Shown piece after piece: positions 20,442 to 31,652 of a stretch of 64,000 bases of DNA. A program made the translations under genes and the position numbers. The first letter of the stretch is position 1. Every line of letters begins with the position of its first letter. This DNA is from Methyloprofundus sp. (GTDB lineage Bacteria > Pseudomonadota > Gammaproteobacteria > Methylococcales > Methylomonadaceae): NCBI GenBank assembly GCA_012960135.1, contig DUBW01000034.1:18637-82636 (forward strand). The letters are read 5' to 3'. Below the pieces are notes generated by a model, which was not told the DNA's origin, did not search any database, and saw only the letters and a list, made by a program, of their open reading frames with translations.

Positions 20442-20626
20442 TTTAATTTTTCGACTTCTTCACTAGTTAAAGTTCTTGCATCATCTTCCAGCATCACCGG
20501 AATATCATCTCTTACCGGAAAAGCTAGACGGTCTGCTTTACAAATCAGTTCCTGTGCATTCTTGTCGTGTATTAACACGCTTTTACAAATCGGGCAGGCC
20601 AGAATTTCTAATAATTTTTTATCCAT
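20438..20626 (-). CDS. Trm112/YcaR family protein
   Basis: [14 protein letters not shown]...[20 protein letters not shown]. Confidence 0.9.
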   Translation of the reverse strand: MDKKLLEILACPICKSVLIHDKNAQELICKADRLAFPVRDDIPVMLEDDARTLTSEEVEKLK

Positions 20627-20712
20627 TATATTCTCATAGTATTTTTTGATGCGCTTATTTTACTCTATCTTAGCTAATTTTCATGAATCTATTCACAAAT
20701 ATTTTATTTTTA

Positions 20713-20739
20713 TTAGCACTCTTACCTATTGAGTGCTAA
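20713..20739 (+). promoter_or_regulatory. CIRCE operator (HrcA-type), perfect inverted repeat
   Basis: TTAGCACTC-(ttacctatt, 9 nt)-GAGTGCTAA, identical to the CIRCE consensus, 33 nt before the probable rpoH start. Confidence 0.93.
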
Positions 20740-20759
20740 AATTCTATTATGTTTAATTT

Positions 20760-21629
20760 TTGGAGTCTTTTATGCCTAATTCATTAGCCTTACCTATTAC
20801 TTTAACAAGTAAGAACTTTGATTCTTATCTAAACGTAGTTGGTCAAACTAATAAATTAAATGCTGAAGAAGAGCGTGCACTGGCCATCCTCTATAGAGAC
20901 AATGAGGATCTTGAAGCTGCAAAGCAACTTGTTATGGCAAATTTACGCTTTGTTGCCCATGTAGCACGTGGCTACAATGGCTATGGCTTACCGATGAACG
21001 ACATTGTTCAGGAAGGTAATATTGGCCTTATGAAAGCAGTAAAGCGGTTTGACCCTAATGTAGGTGTACGCCTGGTTTCTTTTGCCGTGCACTGGATTCG
21101 TGCAGAAATTCATGAATATGTTATTAAAAACTGGCGCATCGTTAAAGTTGCGACCACCAAGTCACAACGCAAGATATTCTTCAACTTAAGAAAATCCAAG
21201 AAACAACTTGGCTGGTTATCTAAAGATGAAGCTGAGGCTATCGCTGCAAACCTGGATGTAGACATTAAAACCGTTTACGAAATGGAAACGCGTCTGGACG
21301 GCAAGGATATGGCGTTTGACCTACCTGAGTCTAGCAGTAGCGAAGAGTCTTTTAGCGCGCCTATTTCATACTTGCAACAGCACAATGCCGATCCAGCGTT
21401 ATTACTGGAAAACGCTGACTGGCAAGGTCATAAAGAGACCTTATTAAGTAATGCGTTACAAGGTCTGGATGAACGAAGTCAGGATATCGTCGCAAGCCGC
21501 TGGCTAACTGAGAAAAAAATGACTTTGCATGAACTAGCCGAGCGCTATGGCGTATCAGCTGAGCGCATTAGACAATTAGAAAAAAATGCCATGAAGAAAT
21601 TAAAAGGGGCTGTCAGTATAGCCGCTTAA
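20760..21629 (+). CDS. rpoH: RNA polymerase sigma-32 factor (start probably the internal ATG at 20772)
   Basis: LRFVAHVARGYNGYGLPMNDIVQEGNIGLMKAVKRFDPNVGVRLVSFAVHWIRAEIHEYV. GGAG overlaps the upstream ATG, favouring MPNSLALP. Confidence 0.96.
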   Translation: MESFMPNSLALPITLTSKNFDSYLNVVGQTNKLNAEEERALAILYRDNEDLEAAKQLVMANLRFVAHVARGYNGYGLPMNDIVQEGNIGLMKAVKRFDPNVGVRLVSFAVHWIRAEIHEYVIKNWRIVKVATTKSQRKIFFNLRKSKKQLGWLSKDEAEAIAANLDVDIKTVYEMETRLDGKDMAFDLPESSSSEESFSAPISYLQQHNADPALLLENADWQGHKETLLSNALQGLDERSQDIVASRWLTEKKMTLHELAERYGVSAERIRQLEKNAMKKLKGAVSIAA

Positions 21630-21640
21630 TATCTATCGCC

Positions 21641-21684
21641 AAAAAAAGCCCCTGATTGCCATCGCGCAATCAGGGGCTTTTTTT
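21641..21684. terminator. bidirectional intrinsic terminator
   Basis: aaaaaaagcccctgattgc / gcaatcaggggcttttttt between convergent rpoH and fimV. Confidence 0.92.
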
Positions 21685-21695
21685 GCCTAAATAAT

Positions 21696-24275
21696 TTAGC
21701 CTAATTTATCAATAATTGCCTGTGCTTCAAGTTTTTGCGTGTCACTACCCTGAGCTAATACTTCCTGGACAATTTCTTTTGCGGCTGCTTGGTCACCCAT
21801 GTCGATATAAGCTTTAGCCAAATCTATTTTGGTCTCAAATCCATCCCTATCGGATATATCTGAAACTTCAGAAGCACTATCATCTTTGCTTGCTTCGGTG
21901 CCTGCCGGAGCTACCACCTCATCAAAATCAAAATAAAAATCAAAATCGTTATTTTCAGAGAGCTTTACAGCGACAGCTTCCTCCCTTTTATCCTGCTGCT
22001 CATCAACAACCGATTTATTTAAGGAATCAGATTCATCACTATTAAAATCAAAGGTCTCCAGGTCATCGATTAAATTTGATTCAGCATTATCCGAAGTACC
22101 TACCGTTTCAAACAGACTCAAATCAAAGTCTATACTTTCAATATCATCTATATCACTATTATCTGGCTCACTTGATTCTATTGGCTCAATTGGTTTAATT
22201 TGGACAGCCGATTCAATTGGATTATCAGTATCAGCGCTATCTTCTACGAGTAACTCATCTTGATCAGAATCAGTAGCTAGTTCAGCTTCAACTGGGTTAT
22301 TATCTTCTTCAATTAACAAAGACTGGGACATTGCCTCGGTAACCGAGCCTACATCATCATGAGTAAGGTTAGTAGATGCGTTCAAGTAATCATCATCAGC
22401 AACATTGCTTGCTTCAAATGTTGATTCCCCGACATCGGCAGAAAACAAAGGTGAGTCCGGAATAAGCTCCCTACCCATTGCAGAAACTTTAGACCAAAAA
22501 TTAATATCCGTTTTCTTTCCTGCCGTAATTAATTTACTGGCATAATCATTAAAACCACCCTCATTTTCACTTACATAAAATATTTCCAGAAGCTTTAATT
22601 TATATTCATCTTTCTCAGGATTATCGGCAATAGCATGACGCATCAACTCTTCGGCTTGTTGGTTCCGACCATAGGCAAGATATACATCAGTTTCTGAGAT
22701 AGGATCGACTTCTGCCTGATCAGTCTCGAATACATCGAAGTTTTCGGTAGTAAACTCACTTAAGAAAGAGCTCTCACCCACCTCGCCAGTATCATAAGTC
22801 GTTTTTTTATCTAACACAGGAACGGATATCTTGTCCTCTGAATCGGTTACAGATATATCACTTGCAGTCGCAAATAAACCGCTTTCATTAATTTCTTCTT
22901 TGGCCTGACGTTTACGTCCAAATAACCAGCCAAAGCCCAGTAATGTTAGAAGCGCACTGCCTAGGTAATAATAATTAATCCCGAAATCCTCAGCTGCAGC
23001 TTGCGTAGATGTCTCATTCATCTGAGTAGTAGGTGGATTTTTCCCCGCCGCTGCTTCTGGTTTATTCGCTTCCTGTTGCGGCTTCTCCGCAAATTCAACA
23101 ACAGCTTCTGGTTCCCCTATCACAGCCCCAAGATTTATCTGCTCTTCAATCTCATCAGTAATAACTCTATTATTCTGATTGGAATTTACATTAGCTTGCG
23201 AATCTGGTGCAAGCTGCGAATTTTGCATTGCTGCCAGTTGCTGATCTTTAATCGCCATCATTTCTTGCATGATAGCAAACTGTTTTTCCAGGTTGGCCAG
23301 TCTTTCTTGCAGTTGCACATTTTCAAAGACTAGTTGCTCAGTTTCAGCGGCCTCTGCAGCCAGTGCAGCAGACTGGCTAATCGCCTCTTCACTGGGTGAT
23401 TCCAGCGTTAACTTAGCATTGGCATCACTCGCCTCTTGAATCTCTGCCGCAGCATCAAGCTCGACAATGGTAACTGACTCTGGTACCGCTTTTCCTTCCC
23501 ACACTGCCATTTGTCGATAAAACTGGTCATGAGCCTGCTTTTTAGATACCTTAATAATCTCGGTTTTTTGTGGAATTTTTAATGTTTTTCCCGCCATTAA
23601 CGCATTAATGTTGTTCTTATAGAAAGCTGATGAATTTGCTTTATACAGAGCCAGCATCATTTGTTCTATAGAAATATCATTATGCCGGTTTACTTTTTTG
23701 GCAACATTCCATAGAGTGTCATTTCTATTTGTGGGTCCATATTCACCCTTGACTGCTAAGCTACTAAAATCATTTTCCTGCACCCGAACAGGTGCAGCAC
23801 GTCTAGTCGTTTTTTTTGGTTTTACTACTGATACAGGTGGAGTATCAATTACAGTTTGCTGATATACAACAGGGGGATCAACTAAAACGGTATATTCTTT
23901 AAAAATTTCACCATTAGGCCAGCTAACCTCAAGTAAAAAATCCAGAATAGGTTCCTGCAAAATCTTATCAGAAGTCACTTTAATAACGACTTTACCATTA
24001 GACTTTACGATAGGCTTGAATTGAATCTTGGATATAAAATAATTCCAGGTTATGCCTAACTTATCAAATTGATCTGGTGTAGCCAGAGCAACCTTAATGT
24101 CCTCAAGATGTTCGCCAGCACCTAGAGATAAGGTAATTTCAGCATTCAACTTTTGATTTAAAGCTGAATGTAGTTTTAATTCACCAACACCTAAAGAGTG
24201 AACTGCCATTGGCGCCAATAAAGAAATACTTACCAAGGCTTTAGTCAGGTTACACAAGATATTCTCCTTCCACAA
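21696..24275 (-). CDS. fimV: FimV-like pilus assembly / polar protein
   Basis: LGVGELKLHSALNQKLNAEITLSLG, LysM-like NDTLWNVAKKVN, TM segment, acidic C-terminus with KIDLAKAYIDMGDQAAAKEIVQEVL. Confidence 0.9.
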   Translation of the reverse strand: MWKENILCNLTKALVSISLLAPMAVHSLGVGELKLHSALNQKLNAEITLSLGAGEHLEDIKVALATPDQFDKLGITWNYFISKIQFKPIVKSNGKVVIKVTSDKILQEPILDFLLEVSWPNGEIFKEYTVLVDPPVVYQQTVIDTPPVSVVKPKKTTRRAAPVRVQENDFSSLAVKGEYGPTNRNDTLWNVAKKVNRHNDISIEQMMLALYKANSSAFYKNNINALMAGKTLKIPQKTEIIKVSKKQAHDQFYRQMAVWEGKAVPESVTIVELDAAAEIQEASDANAKLTLESPSEEAISQSAALAAEAAETEQLVFENVQLQERLANLEKQFAIMQEMMAIKDQQLAAMQNSQLAPDSQANVNSNQNNRVITDEIEEQINLGAVIGEPEAVVEFAEKPQQEANKPEAAAGKNPPTTQMNETSTQAAAEDFGINYYYLGSALLTLLGFGWLFGRKRQAKEEINESGLFATASDISVTDSEDKISVPVLDKKTTYDTGEVGESSFLSEFTTENFDVFETDQAEVDPISETDVYLAYGRNQQAEELMRHAIADNPEKDEYKLKLLEIFYVSENEGGFNDYASKLITAGKKTDINFWSKVSAMGRELIPDSPLFSADVGESTFEASNVADDDYLNASTNLTHDDVGSVTEAMSQSLLIEEDNNPVEAELATDSDQDELLVEDSADTDNPIESAVQIKPIEPIESSEPDNSDIDDIESIDFDLSLFETVGTSDNAESNLIDDLETFDFNSDESDSLNKSVVDEQQDKREEAVAVKLSENNDFDFYFDFDEVVAPAGTEASKDDSASEVSDISDRDGFETKIDLAKAYIDMGDQAAAKEIVQEVLAQGSDTQKLEAQAIIDKLG

Positions 24276-24327
24276 TTTCCCACGATAGCTTTGCCGAATA
24301 CAGTCAAATATACTTGTTAATACTAGA

Positions 24328-25350
24328 CTAGATGTAATTTTTTATCAGCTCTTCTGCAATTTGTATGCTGTTTAATGCAGCACCTTTGCGCACATTATCA
24401 GCAACAACCCACAAGTCCAACCCTTTGTCATGAGAAATATCTTCTCTGATACGACCGACAAACACATCATCATTACCTGAAGACTCAGTAACCGCAGTCG
24501 GATAACCGCCATCAACCCGCTCATCCATCACTGTAATTCCAGGACTTGCCGCTAGAATTTCACGCACTTTTTCTACGCTGATTTTATCGCGTGTTTCTAT
24601 GTGAATGGCTTCAGAATGCCCGTAAAAAACTGGCACCCGTACCGCTGTCGGATTCACTAGAATACTGTCATCACCCATAATCTTCTTGGTTTCCCATACC
24701 ATTTTCATTTCTTCTTTGGTATAGCCATTTTCCATAAATACATCAATCTGGGGCAACACATTAAAGGCAATTTGCTTTGGGTATACTTTGGTCTGTATCG
24801 GCTTACCATTTAACAATTGTGCAGTCTGGCTGACAACTTCTTCAATCGCCTCTTTACCAGAACCTGAAACTGCCTGATAAGTGCAAACATTTATGCGTTC
24901 TATACCTACTGCATCATAGATCGGCTTTAACGCAACCAGCATTTGAATGGTTGAGCAGTTAGGGTTGGCAATGATACCTCGTTTTGTATGCTGAGCAATA
25001 CTTTCAGGGTTGACCTCTGGAATAACTAATGGAATATCATCGTCATAACGAAACTGCGAAGTATTATCGATCACCACACAGCCTGCTGCGGCCGCTATCG
25101 GTGCATACTTTTCTGACACCCCGGCCCCTGCCGAAAACAAACCAATATCTGCTTTGGAAAAATCAAATTCCGCTAAATCCTTAACACTCAGCGTCCCACC
25201 ATTAAAAGGGATGCGTTTTCCTGCTGAGCGCTCACTTGCCAGCGCATAAACATTTCCTACCGGAAATTTTCTTTGTTCCAAAATGGAAATCATTGCTTCG
25301 CCAACGGCTCCCGTTGCACCGACAATCGCTATATTATATTTTTTTGTCAT
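24328..25350 (-). CDS. asd: aspartate-semialdehyde dehydrogenase
   Basis: AIVGATGAVGEAM, IIANPNCSTIQM, TYQAVSGSG. Confidence 0.95.
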   Translation of the reverse strand: MTKKYNIAIVGATGAVGEAMISILEQRKFPVGNVYALASERSAGKRIPFNGGTLSVKDLAEFDFSKADIGLFSAGAGVSEKYAPIAAAAGCVVIDNTSQFRYDDDIPLVIPEVNPESIAQHTKRGIIANPNCSTIQMLVALKPIYDAVGIERINVCTYQAVSGSGKEAIEEVVSQTAQLLNGKPIQTKVYPKQIAFNVLPQIDVFMENGYTKEEMKMVWETKKIMGDDSILVNPTAVRVPVFYGHSEAIHIETRDKISVEKVREILAASPGITVMDERVDGGYPTAVTESSGNDDVFVGRIREDISHDKGLDLWVVADNVRKGAALNSIQIAEELIKNYI

Positions 25351-25351
25351 T

Positions 25352-26437
25352 TTACCCTCTCACTTTTAAAGCTTTAATCACTGCATCAGCCATTTCAGAA
25401 GTGCTGACTTTATGCATGCCTTCTGTATAAATATCCGCAGTACGTATATCTGAATTCAAGGCATCATTGACAGCTAGCTCGATCCGATCCGCTGCTTCTG
25501 CCTGATCAAAAGTGTAACGCAACATCATGGCGGCCGATAAAATTGTTGCCAGAGGATTGGCAACACCTTTCCCGGCAATATCCGGGGCAGAGCCATGAAT
25601 AGGCTCGTACATACCCTTGCCATGAGCATCTAATGAGGCAGAAGGCAACATGCCGATTGACCCTGTAAGCATAGCAGCAGTATCAGATAAGATATCACCA
25701 AACATGTTGGTTGTGACCATCACGTCAAACTGCTTAGGTTCACGCACCAATTGCATGGAAGCATTATCAACATACATATGAGTAAGCGCCACATCAGGGT
25801 ATTGCTTATGCACATCAGACATAACTTCACGCCATAATTCAGTACATTCCAATACATTAGCTTTATCAACCGAACACAAACGCTTGCCACGTTTCTGCGC
25901 AATTTTAAAAGCTGAATGCCCAATCCTGCGAATTTCAGTTTCGCTATAGACCAGCGTGTTATAACCTTGCCTCTCTCCATTTTCGAGCGTTTTAATACCA
26001 CGCGGCTGACCAAAGTAAATACCACCAGTCAATTCGCGAACAATCATAATATCTAGACCTGATACCACTTCAGGCTTGAGTGTTGAAGCTTGTACTAATT
26101 GGGGATATAAAATCGCAGGACGTAAATTAGAAAATAATTGCAACTCTGAACGTAAGCCTAACAAGCCTTTTTCAGGACGCACGGCAATATCAAGCGATTC
26201 CCATTGATAGCCACCTACCGCACCTAACAATATAGCATCTGCATTTTTTACCAACGCGACTGTGGCCTCAGGAAAAGGTGTTCCTGTTGCATCATACGCC
26301 GCCCCACCGATCAAACCTTGCTCAAACTCCAGGCCCAGATCCATATCAGTATTTAAGTATGCCAATATTTTAATGGCTTCCGCTACAATTTCAGGACCTA
26401 TACCATCACCTGGTAATACAGCAATTTTCTGTGTCAT
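25352..26437 (-). CDS. leuB: 3-isopropylmalate dehydrogenase
   Basis: [67 protein letters not shown]. Confidence 0.96.
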   Translation of the reverse strand: MTQKIAVLPGDGIGPEIVAEAIKILAYLNTDMDLGLEFEQGLIGGAAYDATGTPFPEATVALVKNADAILLGAVGGYQWESLDIAVRPEKGLLGLRSELQLFSNLRPAILYPQLVQASTLKPEVVSGLDIMIVRELTGGIYFGQPRGIKTLENGERQGYNTLVYSETEIRRIGHSAFKIAQKRGKRLCSVDKANVLECTELWREVMSDVHKQYPDVALTHMYVDNASMQLVREPKQFDVMVTTNMFGDILSDTAAMLTGSIGMLPSASLDAHGKGMYEPIHGSAPDIAGKGVANPLATILSAAMMLRYTFDQAEAADRIELAVNDALNSDIRTADIYTEGMHKVSTSEMADAVIKALKVRG

Positions 26438-26489
26438 TTACACACAACCTTATTCTCTTTGTTAATGATTAATAAAAATGAGTACTTTG

Positions 26490-27548
26490 TTATTTTTTAG
26501 CAAGTTCAGCGACTTGCTTTTCTAATTTTTTCAAGCGCGCCCATACTTCACCTAATCGTTGAAAGATAGCTATGTTTTTTGTATATTTTTTAAAAGGTTG
26601 TGCAGGCCCATAAGCATAAATACCCGATTCCTTAATGCTGCTATGCACCCCTGCTCGATGTAATAAAACAGTATCATCCGGGACATGCACATGATCTAGC
26701 ACGCCTGTTTGCCCCGAGGCAATGACTCGCTTACCAAAGTGACTAGAACCAGCGATTCCGGTTTGGGCAACCAGGATGCAATCTTCTTCGATAATCACAT
26801 TATGTGCTAAATGGCATTGCGCATCAACAATGCTGCCATCATGAACTCTGGTTGCAGTGTAAGTCGCCCGGTCAATCGTAGTGACAGAACCGATAACCAC
26901 TTTATTACCAATAATCACCCGACCGGTTTGTGGAATACGGTGATGATGAAAGTGCTCATCCTGGGCAAAGCCCTGACCATCACTGCCGATTACACAGCCT
27001 GCTTTTAAAATGCAGTCAGCGCCAATTTGACAGTCATAAGACACCACGCAACTTGGATAGATAACAGTTCGAGCGCCAATCATGGCATCAAATTCAATGA
27101 CGCTATTAGCCATAATCACCACAGCAGAACCCAGCTGAACGTTTCTGCCTATAACCACACCTGGGCCAATAACAGCATCTTCTGGCACTAATACCGATTC
27201 ATGTATGACTGCGGTGGCATGAATACGCCCCCACTCAGTGTCATAAACATCTCTGTCTACATATTTTTGGCGGATATAGGCCATCGCCATCCGTACATTA
27301 GGCGCAACTAGAATAGCAGCATTATCCAGCTCTATCTTTTCTGCAATTGCCTTAGTCGTCACAATAGCCGCAACGCCTGAGCCTAAAACTGCCGGTAGAT
27401 ATTTTTCATGCTCTACGAAAACCAAGTCACCTTGTCCTGCAGATTCGGCAGGCACTATACCCGTGACACGAGTATCGACACCAGAATACGCAATAATAAG
27501 CCCTGTTTGCTTAAAATCCTGGTAGATTTCCGAACTTAGAATGTCCAC
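26490..27548 (-). CDS. lpxD: UDP-3-O-acylglucosamine N-acyltransferase (LpxD-like)
   Basis: Hexapeptide repeats; CVIGSDGQGFAQD, IDRATYTATRVHDGSIVDAQCHLAHNV. Confidence 0.82.
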   Translation of the reverse strand: MDILSSEIYQDFKQTGLIIAYSGVDTRVTGIVPAESAGQGDLVFVEHEKYLPAVLGSGVAAIVTTKAIAEKIELDNAAILVAPNVRMAMAYIRQKYVDRDVYDTEWGRIHATAVIHESVLVPEDAVIGPGVVIGRNVQLGSAVVIMANSVIEFDAMIGARTVIYPSCVVSYDCQIGADCILKAGCVIGSDGQGFAQDEHFHHHRIPQTGRVIIGNKVVIGSVTTIDRATYTATRVHDGSIVDAQCHLAHNVIIEEDCILVAQTGIAGSSHFGKRVIASGQTGVLDHVHVPDDTVLLHRAGVHSSIKESGIYAYGPAQPFKKYTKNIAIFQRLGEVWARLKKLEKQVAELAKK

Positions 27549-27562
27549 AGCAACTCCTTTTT

Positions 27563-28207
27563 TTATGCCAACTCAGAAAAAACCTTAGCCGTAATGCCTG
27601 ATATTCCTCCAACACCAGGAATAGAAGAAAACTTCACTTTTCCTTCTCCAGCCATGTTCTGATAAAACCCTACCAACGGTTTGGTTTGCTGGTGATAAAC
27701 ATCTAGCCGTTTTTTGACTGTCTGCTCTTTATCATCATCGCGCTGAATTAAGGGCGCGCCTGTCGCATCATCTTTATTAGTGACTTTAGGAGGATTATAT
27801 TCGACATGGTAAGTACGACCTGACTCCAGATGCACACGGCGACCACTCATACGCTTAATAATCTCGTCATCAGCTACCGCGATTTCTAATACATGATCTA
27901 TCTGCATATCCATTGCTAGCAAGCCTTCAGCCTGAGCAATAGTTCGCGGAAAACCATCTAATAAAAATCCATTAACACAATCTGCCTGGGTGATTCGGTC
28001 CTTAATCAAACCTAAAATAATTTCATCTGAGACCAAGCCACCTTCGTCCATAATTTTTTTAGCCGCCCTACCTAACGCTGTCCCTTCCCGTACAGCGGCG
28101 CGTAACATATCGCCTGTTGATATTTGCGGTATTGCGTATTTCTCAGTGATAAATTGTGCCTGTGTACCTTTCCCAGAACCTGGACTACCTAACAGAATAA
28201 CGCGCAT
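27563..28207 (-). CDS. adk: adenylate kinase
   Basis: [35 protein letters not shown]. Confidence 0.97.
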   Translation of the reverse strand: MRVILLGSPGSGKGTQAQFITEKYAIPQISTGDMLRAAVREGTALGRAAKKIMDEGGLVSDEIILGLIKDRITQADCVNGFLLDGFPRTIAQAEGLLAMDMQIDHVLEIAVADDEIIKRMSGRRVHLESGRTYHVEYNPPKVTNKDDATGAPLIQRDDDKEQTVKKRLDVYHQQTKPLVGFYQNMAGEGKVKFSSIPGVGGISGITAKVFSELA

Positions 28208-28395
28208 TTTGACTCCAATAGCTGCCGCTTATAATATTTAGCTAAAAAACCGACTTTTTAATTGTGTTTCTCAGCCCATTGTTAACTAACATAACCAATT
28301 ATTTTATAACATTCGATGATATAACTCTTGTAAAATTATGCATAACTGCCTATTCTGTGCGACTTATACTAACTTAAGAGGAGAGAGGTAAACAC

Positions 28396-28857
28396 ATGCG
28401 TGTTGAAAATTTAATGACCCAAAAAGTATTTACGGTAGCGCCACAAGATATGATTGACCGCGTCTTCTTCCTGATACACTACGAAAAAGTGCGTCATTTA
28501 CCAGTAGTTGAAAAAGGCAAGGTTGTCGGTATCGTGTCGGACAGAGACCTTTATAAAGCACTGGGGCCAAAAAGTAATTCCAGCGCTATTACGGCAGAAG
28601 GCACAACAGAATTACACGTATTACCCAAAAAAGTGACTCATATCATGCACCGTGGCGTTATTACCGTGCAACCTGACACCTACGCGTCAAAAGCTGCAGC
28701 CTTAATGGCAGAAAACAGAATTGGTGCATTACCCGTAGTCGACAATAAAAATAAACTGGTCGGTATATTATCCGCGACCGATATACTGTGTGTATTTTCA
28801 AAAATCGAACATGCCAATGAAAAGCGTGCCGAACAAATTGCTGCTAACGCCCACTAA
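28396..28857 (+). CDS. CBS-domain pair protein
   Basis: VENLMTQKVFTVAPQD...HLPVVEKGKVVGIVSDRDL and second CBS copy. Confidence 0.92.
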   Translation: MRVENLMTQKVFTVAPQDMIDRVFFLIHYEKVRHLPVVEKGKVVGIVSDRDLYKALGPKSNSSAITAEGTTELHVLPKKVTHIMHRGVITVQPDTYASKAAALMAENRIGALPVVDNKNKLVGILSATDILCVFSKIEHANEKRAEQIAANAH

Positions 28858-28870
28858 TTGACTAAAGATT

Positions 28871-28896
28871 AAAAAAGCCTCGGTAGAGGCTTTTTT
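28871..28896. terminator. intrinsic terminator
   Basis: aaaaaagcctc ggta gaggctttttt between convergent CBS gene and lysS. Confidence 0.88.
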
Positions 28897-28914
28897 AATA
28901 ACATCAAAAAGCGC

Positions 28915-30414
28915 TTACGCTTTAGGGCGCATATGCGGGAATAACAAGACATCTCGAATCGACGGTGCGTCAGTAAACAACATGACCAGACGGTCTATCC
29001 CTATCCCTTCCCCTGCCGTTGGCGGCATTCCATGCTCTAAAGCAGTAATATAATCCGCATCAAAGTGCATCGCTTCATCATCCCCTGCTTCTTTTTCCTG
29101 CACCTGTTGCATAAAACGCTCTGCTTGATCTTCCGAATCATTTAACTCGGTAAAGCCATTGGCAATTTCCCGTCCACCAACAAAGAATTCAAATCGGTCG
29201 GTCACATGCGGGTCATCATCATTGCGTCGCGCCAAAGGCGATACCTCAACAGGATAAGCGGTAATAAAGGTTGGATTCATTAAGCGACTTTCTACCGTTT
29301 TCTCAAAAATCTCGATCTGCACCTTACCCAGTCCATAACTCTCTTTAACCGGAATCCTCAGATTTTCGGCTACGCTTACTGCTGCTTCACGACTCGCAAT
29401 ATCAGCAGGGTTCAAGTCAGGGTTAAAGTGTAAAATTGAATCGAACACCGTCATACGCTGGAACGGCTTACCAAAATCATAGACTTCTCCCTGATAAGTA
29501 ATCTCCGCCTGGCCAACGACATCTTCCGCCAGGCCTTTTAGCATCGCTTCAGTCAGATCCATTAACTCACCGTATTCAGTATAGGCCTGATAAAACTCCA
29601 GCATGGTAAATTCAGGATTGTGTCGCGTAGACAACCCTTCATTGCGGAAATTACGGTTGATCTCAAAGACCCTTTCAAAACCACCGACAACCAGGCGTTT
29701 TAAATAAAGTTCTGGTGCGATACGTAGATACATCCCTAAATCCAGCGCATTATGAAATGTCTCGAAAGGGCGTGCAGTTGCTCCACCCGGGATCGTCTGC
29801 ATCATCGGTGTTTCCACTTCAAGAAATTGTCGCTCAATTAAAAACTGGCGAATATAGGCAACAATTTTGGAGCGCATTAAAAAAGTATTCCGCGAATCAT
29901 CGCTCATAATCAAATCCAGATAACGCTGCCGGTATTTGATTTCCTTGTCTGCAATACCGTGAAACTTCTCTGGCAAAGGACGCAAGGATTTGGTCAATAA
30001 ACGTATATCATCGACCTTGACACTGAGTTCACCCACCTTGGTTCTAAACAACACGCCTTCCGCGCCAATAATATCGCCGATATCCCATTTTTTAAATTGC
30101 TCGTTATAAAAGCCTTCAGCTAGGGTATCGCGTGTCACATACAGCTGAATTTTTCCCGACATATCCTGAATATGCGCAAAACTTGCTTTACCCATGATGC
30201 GACGCGTCATCAGTCGACCCGCTAATTTGACCCTAACTGGATCCGCGTCTAGTTCTTCTTTGGTTTTTGCATTATATTCAGCAATCAGTTCACCGGCAAT
30301 GACATTACGGCGAAAATCAGTAGGAAAGGCAATCGCACCATTTTCACGTAGTGCATTTAATTTAATACGCCGCTGTTTAATTTGCTCTTGTTCGTCGTGT
30401 TCTAATTCGGACAT
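28915..30414 (-). CDS. lysS: lysyl-tRNA synthetase class II
   Basis: [52 protein letters not shown]. Confidence 0.97.
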   Translation of the reverse strand: MSELEHDEQEQIKQRRIKLNALRENGAIAFPTDFRRNVIAGELIAEYNAKTKEELDADPVRVKLAGRLMTRRIMGKASFAHIQDMSGKIQLYVTRDTLAEGFYNEQFKKWDIGDIIGAEGVLFRTKVGELSVKVDDIRLLTKSLRPLPEKFHGIADKEIKYRQRYLDLIMSDDSRNTFLMRSKIVAYIRQFLIERQFLEVETPMMQTIPGGATARPFETFHNALDLGMYLRIAPELYLKRLVVGGFERVFEINRNFRNEGLSTRHNPEFTMLEFYQAYTEYGELMDLTEAMLKGLAEDVVGQAEITYQGEVYDFGKPFQRMTVFDSILHFNPDLNPADIASREAAVSVAENLRIPVKESYGLGKVQIEIFEKTVESRLMNPTFITAYPVEVSPLARRNDDDPHVTDRFEFFVGGREIANGFTELNDSEDQAERFMQQVQEKEAGDDEAMHFDADYITALEHGMPPTAGEGIGIDRLVMLFTDAPSIRDVLLFPHMRPKA

Positions 30415-30482
30415 TTTACTTATTTAATTGATTATTCTTGACGAGCAAAAATTTGCTCTGAAAATATTTACTCGTAACCAGT

Positions 30483-31581
30483 TTACAAACCACTCTTCAG
30501 ACTGGCTTCTATAAACTGGTCTAAATCACCATCGAGTACCGCTTGAGTATTACCAGTTTCAACACTGGTGCGTAAATCTTTAATACGCGATTGATCCAGC
30601 ACATAGGAGCGAATCTGACTACCCCAGCCTATATCAGATTTATTATCTTCTACCGCTTGCTGCGATTCGGTGCGCTTGTGTAACTCCAGCTCATATAGTC
30701 TGGATTTTAATTGCTTCATCGCCGTATCTTTATTCTTATGCTGGGAGCGGCCATTCTGACACTGCGTAACGGTATTCGTCGGAATATGGGTAATACGCAC
30801 GGCTGATTCTGTTTTATTAACATGCTGCCCGCCCGCACCGCTTGCGCGATAAACATCAATACGCAAATCGGCAGGGTTAATATCTATTTCAATATTATCG
30901 TCTATCTCAGGCGAAACAAAGACCGAGGCAAAAGATGTATGGCGGCGACTGCCCGAATCAAAAGGTGATTTTCGCACCAGTCGATGCACTCCCGTTTCAG
31001 TACGCAACCAGCCGAAAGCATAGTCACCTTCGAACTTGATGGTCGCACTTTTAATACCCGCCACCTCGCCTTGTGACTCTTCAATCAATTCTGTTTTAAA
31101 GCCTTTTCGCTCTCCCCAGCGTAAATACATCCGTTCGATCATCGCTGCCCAGTCCTGAGCTTCGGTACCTCCTGAGCCAGACTGGACATCTAGAAAGGCA
31201 TTATTTGCGTCCATGTCACCCGAAAACATGCGTCGGAATTCCAAACCTTCCACCTGTTTTTCAAAGCCTGCCAAGTCTACTACAACAGTGCCTACTGTCT
31301 CTTCATCTTTTTCGGCAACGGCCATTTCCAGCAATTCGGCCGCATCACTTAAGCCGGCTTCCAGATCAATAACGGTATTAACGACTCTTTCTAATAAACC
31401 CCGCTCCTTGCCCAAAGCTTGTGCCTGCTCCGGGTTATTCCATATTTCAGGGCTTTCAAGTTCACGTAAAACCTCTACCAGGCGTTCACTTTTAACATCA
31501 TAGTCAAAGATACCCCCTGAGCGTATCGGTACGATGTCGCAAATCTTGTATTTTATTATTGATCGGGTTAATTTCTTGCAT
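30483..31581 (-). CDS. prfB: peptide chain release factor 2, with programmed +1 frameshift at TGA 31504-31506
   Basis: N-terminal 25 codons [28 protein letters not shown]; slippery AGGGGGTATCTTTGAC; continues FDYDVKSER-frame into ...[11 protein letters not shown]...[20 protein letters not shown]. Confidence 0.95.
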
Positions 31582-31652
31582 TGCTTTTGTATAGACGCTA
31601 ATATTCCAGTTTAAAAAAGTGTTTATTATATACCATTTCAAACACCGCTTAG

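Noticed and set aside
24300-26465. Many opposite-strand ORFs within asd, leuB and others (e.g. 25720-26025, 25236-25430)
   Set aside because: Fully overlapping well-recognised genes; shadow ORFs.
28282-28395. Riboswitch or sRNA upstream of the CBS gene
   Set aside because: AT-rich leader with no recognisable conserved structure.
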